Below, one piece after another: positions 62,130-64,000 of a stretch of DNA of 64,000 nucleotides. Position 1 is the first letter of the stretch. The number at the start of each line of letters is the position of its first letter. The DNA comes from a virus: positions 1 to 64,000 of the IMG/VR virus record IMGVR_UViG_3300042484_001250. One strand, given 5' to 3'. A model generated the notes under the pieces. The model was not told the origin of the DNA. It did not search any database and saw nothing but the letters and a program-made list of their open reading frames with translations. A program made the position numbers and the translations under genes.

Positions 62130-64000
62130 TGAGAAAACTACTTGTTGTAATATTAATATTATTATCCAGTAGTATATCCATAGCACAATCCATTACACAA
62201 CCGCTCTCTAAAAAGTTTGAATTAAACGTAAGTGGGCAGGCGTGTAGTGGATTTGTTTTGAATGGGTTTACTTCTACTGATATTTTATTGGCATCAATAG
62301 GGTTTATCAATCCACCCGCGGGTACAACATTTAACATAACCACAACAACTGGTTTAACACCAGCATCTGGATTTACTTTAACTGGTAATAAAGCTAGATT
62401 AGTATTTACAGGTACACAAGCAAACATAAATGCAGCATTAGCAACGTTAAGAATAAATACAGGTACAACTGCTGGTAGTGTTCAGATATCGGTATCGGCA
62501 ACTGTAAATCCACCAGGATATTATTATAATCCAATCAATGGACACTTTTATTTACCAGTAACTCCGGGAGCATCTTATACGGCAGCTAGAGCAGCATCTC
62601 TATTAACTACATTTAAAGGTCAAACGGGATATTTGGTAACGATTACTTCTGCCGATGAAAATGCATTTATATTTGCTAATGTACCACAAGCTAATATATG
62701 GTTTGCGGCAACGGATGAAGTTAAAGATGGAACTTGGGTAATTGATGCTGGGCCTGAAAAGGGAACGATAATGAAAACATCAAATGGACAATTTACAGGA
62801 AACGTTTCGGATGTGTATAATAACTGGGCACCTGGTGAACCAAATGGAAATAATGGTAGCGAAAATTATGCGGTAACAAATTGGAATGGACAATCAACTT
62901 GGAACGATTTATCAAATAATTGGACTAATCCATACATAATTGAATATGGAACTTGGACTAACCCTAGTGCACAAACATTTACAAACTTCTTTTCGGCAAA
63001 CGTAATAAACCCAATAGATGTACCAACCTCAAAGGTTAATTTTTATTTTGGTGGTGGTATAAATCCAGCACAATGGACAGTAAAAAGCTATACTGCAAAT
63101 GGTACAACTGCTGTAAGTGCAACTACTGGTTTAGCTTTGGGAGCAAATGGTAGTGTAAATAACATTAGTGATTTTAACAAAACTAAAACGGATATGGTAA
63201 TGTACCTATCCAAATTACCATCTACTACATTATCTAATTTGTATGGAAGTGTATTAACTGTGGGAGATGCTTATTTAGCATTTCAAGAGTTAGCAAATAG
63301 AGGATTAAGTGGAACTGAAAGTAATACTTTTACAAGTGGAGTACAATTCTTAAACGCAGATGTGGATGGTAATAATATATTTAACGAATTGGATTCATAT
63401 AGAATATTACAACACGTTATAGGTGGTACACCAATAGTTTCAACTTGGAGTGAAGATAATTTATTTAGGTTAATAAATAAAACTACATTTGATGGGATAA
63501 CCAAAGCAAATTGGGCAACTATAAATGTACCATACAAAGCAAACTATCCATTGGCAGTTGATGCTGGTATAAGTGATTATGTTTATAATGTGGTTGTTGC
63601 ACCAAAGGGGGATGTAAACCTTTCACATACAATAGCACAAAATAGACCGGCAACTCAAAGTACAAATCGTACAATGAATTTAAGTATGCCTATGGAAGTA
63701 TCAACCTATGTATCAAGCGAAATAGTGGATGGTAAGGTAGTAGTAACTATAAAAGTTAATACATTGGGGCAATTGGTAAAAGGGATTCAATTAAAGTTAA
63801 ACTATGATAGTGATATTTTAAAATATGAAAATACCGAATATACAACTTCTGGTAATCCTTTAAACTTTTCAAATGATATTGGCAACTGCATAAGTTTTGG
63901 TTCTTTAATTTATAATAGTAATGGTTTATTAAACAATAATACGGAATACAAATTAACATTTACACCAAAAGAAGTCATAACTAATACAATTGGTTTAACA
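62129..64000 (+). CDS. exported C-type lectin + dockerin/cohesin-like protein (partial, 624+ aa)
   Basis: ATG 62129 (TAATG junction); the frame stays open to the end of the window, so the 3' end is missing. A signal peptide ends near S-I-S-I-A-Q. A C-type lectin-like domain spans about residues 140-275 (Y-T-A-A-R-A-A-S, W-F-A-A-T-D-E-V-K-D-G-T-W, N-N-W-A-P-G-E-P-N-G, E-N-Y-A-V, T-W-N-D-L, Y-I-I-E-Y-G). Then come dockerin-like loops (about residues 375 and 410: V-G-D-A-Y-L-A-F, D-V-D-G-N-N-I-F-N-E-L-D) and a cohesin-like sandwich from about 535. Likely a sugar- or protein-binding surface or fibre protein. Confidence 0.78.
   Translation, partial: MRKLLVVILILLSSSISIAQSITQPLSKKFELNVSGQACSGFVLNGFTSTDILLASIGFINPPAGTTFNITTTTGLTPASGFTLTGNKARLVFTGTQANINAALATLRINTGTTAGSVQISVSATVNPPGYYYNPINGHFYLPVTPGASYTAARAASLLTTFKGQTGYLVTITSADENAFIFANVPQANIWFAATDEVKDGTWVIDAGPEKGTIMKTSNGQFTGNVSDVYNNWAPGEPNGNNGSENYAVTNWNGQSTWNDLSNNWTNPYIIEYGTWTNPSAQTFTNFFSANVINPIDVPTSKVNFYFGGGINPAQWTVKSYTANGTTAVSATTGLALGANGSVNNISDFNKTKTDMVMYLSKLPSTTLSNLYGSVLTVGDAYLAFQELANRGLSGTESNTFTSGVQFLNADVDGNNIFNELDSYRILQHVIGGTPIVSTWSEDNLFRLINKTTFDGITKANWATINVPYKANYPLAVDAGISDYVYNVVVAPKGDVNLSHTIAQNRPATQSTNRTMNLSMPMEVSTYVSSEIVDGKVVVTIKVNTLGQLVKGIQLKLNYDSDILKYENTEYTTSGNPLNFSNDIGNCISFGSLIYNSNGLLNNNTEYKLTFTPKEVITNTIGLT

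Noticed and set aside
62129-64000. Diversity-generating retroelement target, because of the C-type lectin fold
   Set aside because: The lectin domain is internal, and no reverse transcriptase or template/variable repeat pair is visible in the window.

Overview
The window reads as a piece of a large, AT-rich lytic phage genome (jumbo, T4-like in gene content) that infects a member of the Bacteroidota. Evidence for phage: very dense small genes, nearly all on the + strand with 1-8 nt overlaps; a tRNA cluster; an Rnl1-type RNA ligase; a gp55-like late sigma factor; ThyA, dCMP deaminase and 5'-nucleotidase; a UvsW-like helicase, PhoH, GroES-like and Hsp20 proteins. Evidence for the host: most promoters are TTG/TTA - 20 or 21 nt - TAnnTTT(G/A), the Bacteroidota sigma type; starts have A-rich leaders instead of Shine-Dalgarno sites; and there is an Oar-like TonB-dependent receptor plus several lipoproteins and small barrel-like proteins.

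Layout. 1-1055: tRNA-Tyr, tRNA-Ser(TGA), an oversized tRNA-like element and tRNA-Ser(GCT). 1100-4364: YkuK-type RNase H fold protein, a methyltransferase, then a small protein - tryptophan halogenase - SET protein cassette. 4465-19423: a long run of small accessory genes, including a metallophosphoesterase, exported proteins, an FkbM methyltransferase, GroES-like protein and an NlpC/P60 hydrolase. 19427-20975 and 27644-32261: two arrays of tandem paralogous ~100-aa proteins (17 copies in all). Between them lie a zinc-finger HNH endonuclease, an ~800-bp non-coding region with repeated TACGTTTTTTAT motifs, and early-type genes. 32323-35512: phosphoesterase, P-loop kinase, a protein with primase-polymerase-like motifs and RNA ligase, probably RNA repair. 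35579-38455: small early genes and a ClpS-like adaptor. 38492-39399: putative head-internal protein. 39434-43909: the only minus-strand island, with a TonB-dependent receptor gene that has its own promoter, leader terminator and terminator. 44044-59710: helicase, nucleotide metabolism, PhoH, deoxyribonucleotidase, methyltransferase, HD hydrolase, Hsp20, UV endonuclease, ThyA, a dead peptide-deformylase homologue and the late sigma factor. 59832-64000: a membrane protein and two exported cohesin/dockerin-like proteins, the second with a C-type lectin domain and running off the window.

Regulation visible in the sequence: (i) a promoter family ending TACTTACCTTTATTA with an almost invariant 20-nt spacer, whose genes usually carry a C4-C8 tract 1-8 nt before the start codon and often a GAGAGA leader hairpin; (ii) a host-like TATATTTG class, some of whose genes look leaderless; (iii) a TATATTTATA motif before several probable late genes. 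The most unusual points are the paralogue arrays, the C-tract regulon, the candidate capsid-targeting N-termini, the RNA-repair cluster, the phage-borne TonB-dependent receptor, and the halogenase with Arg at the catalytic-lysine position.
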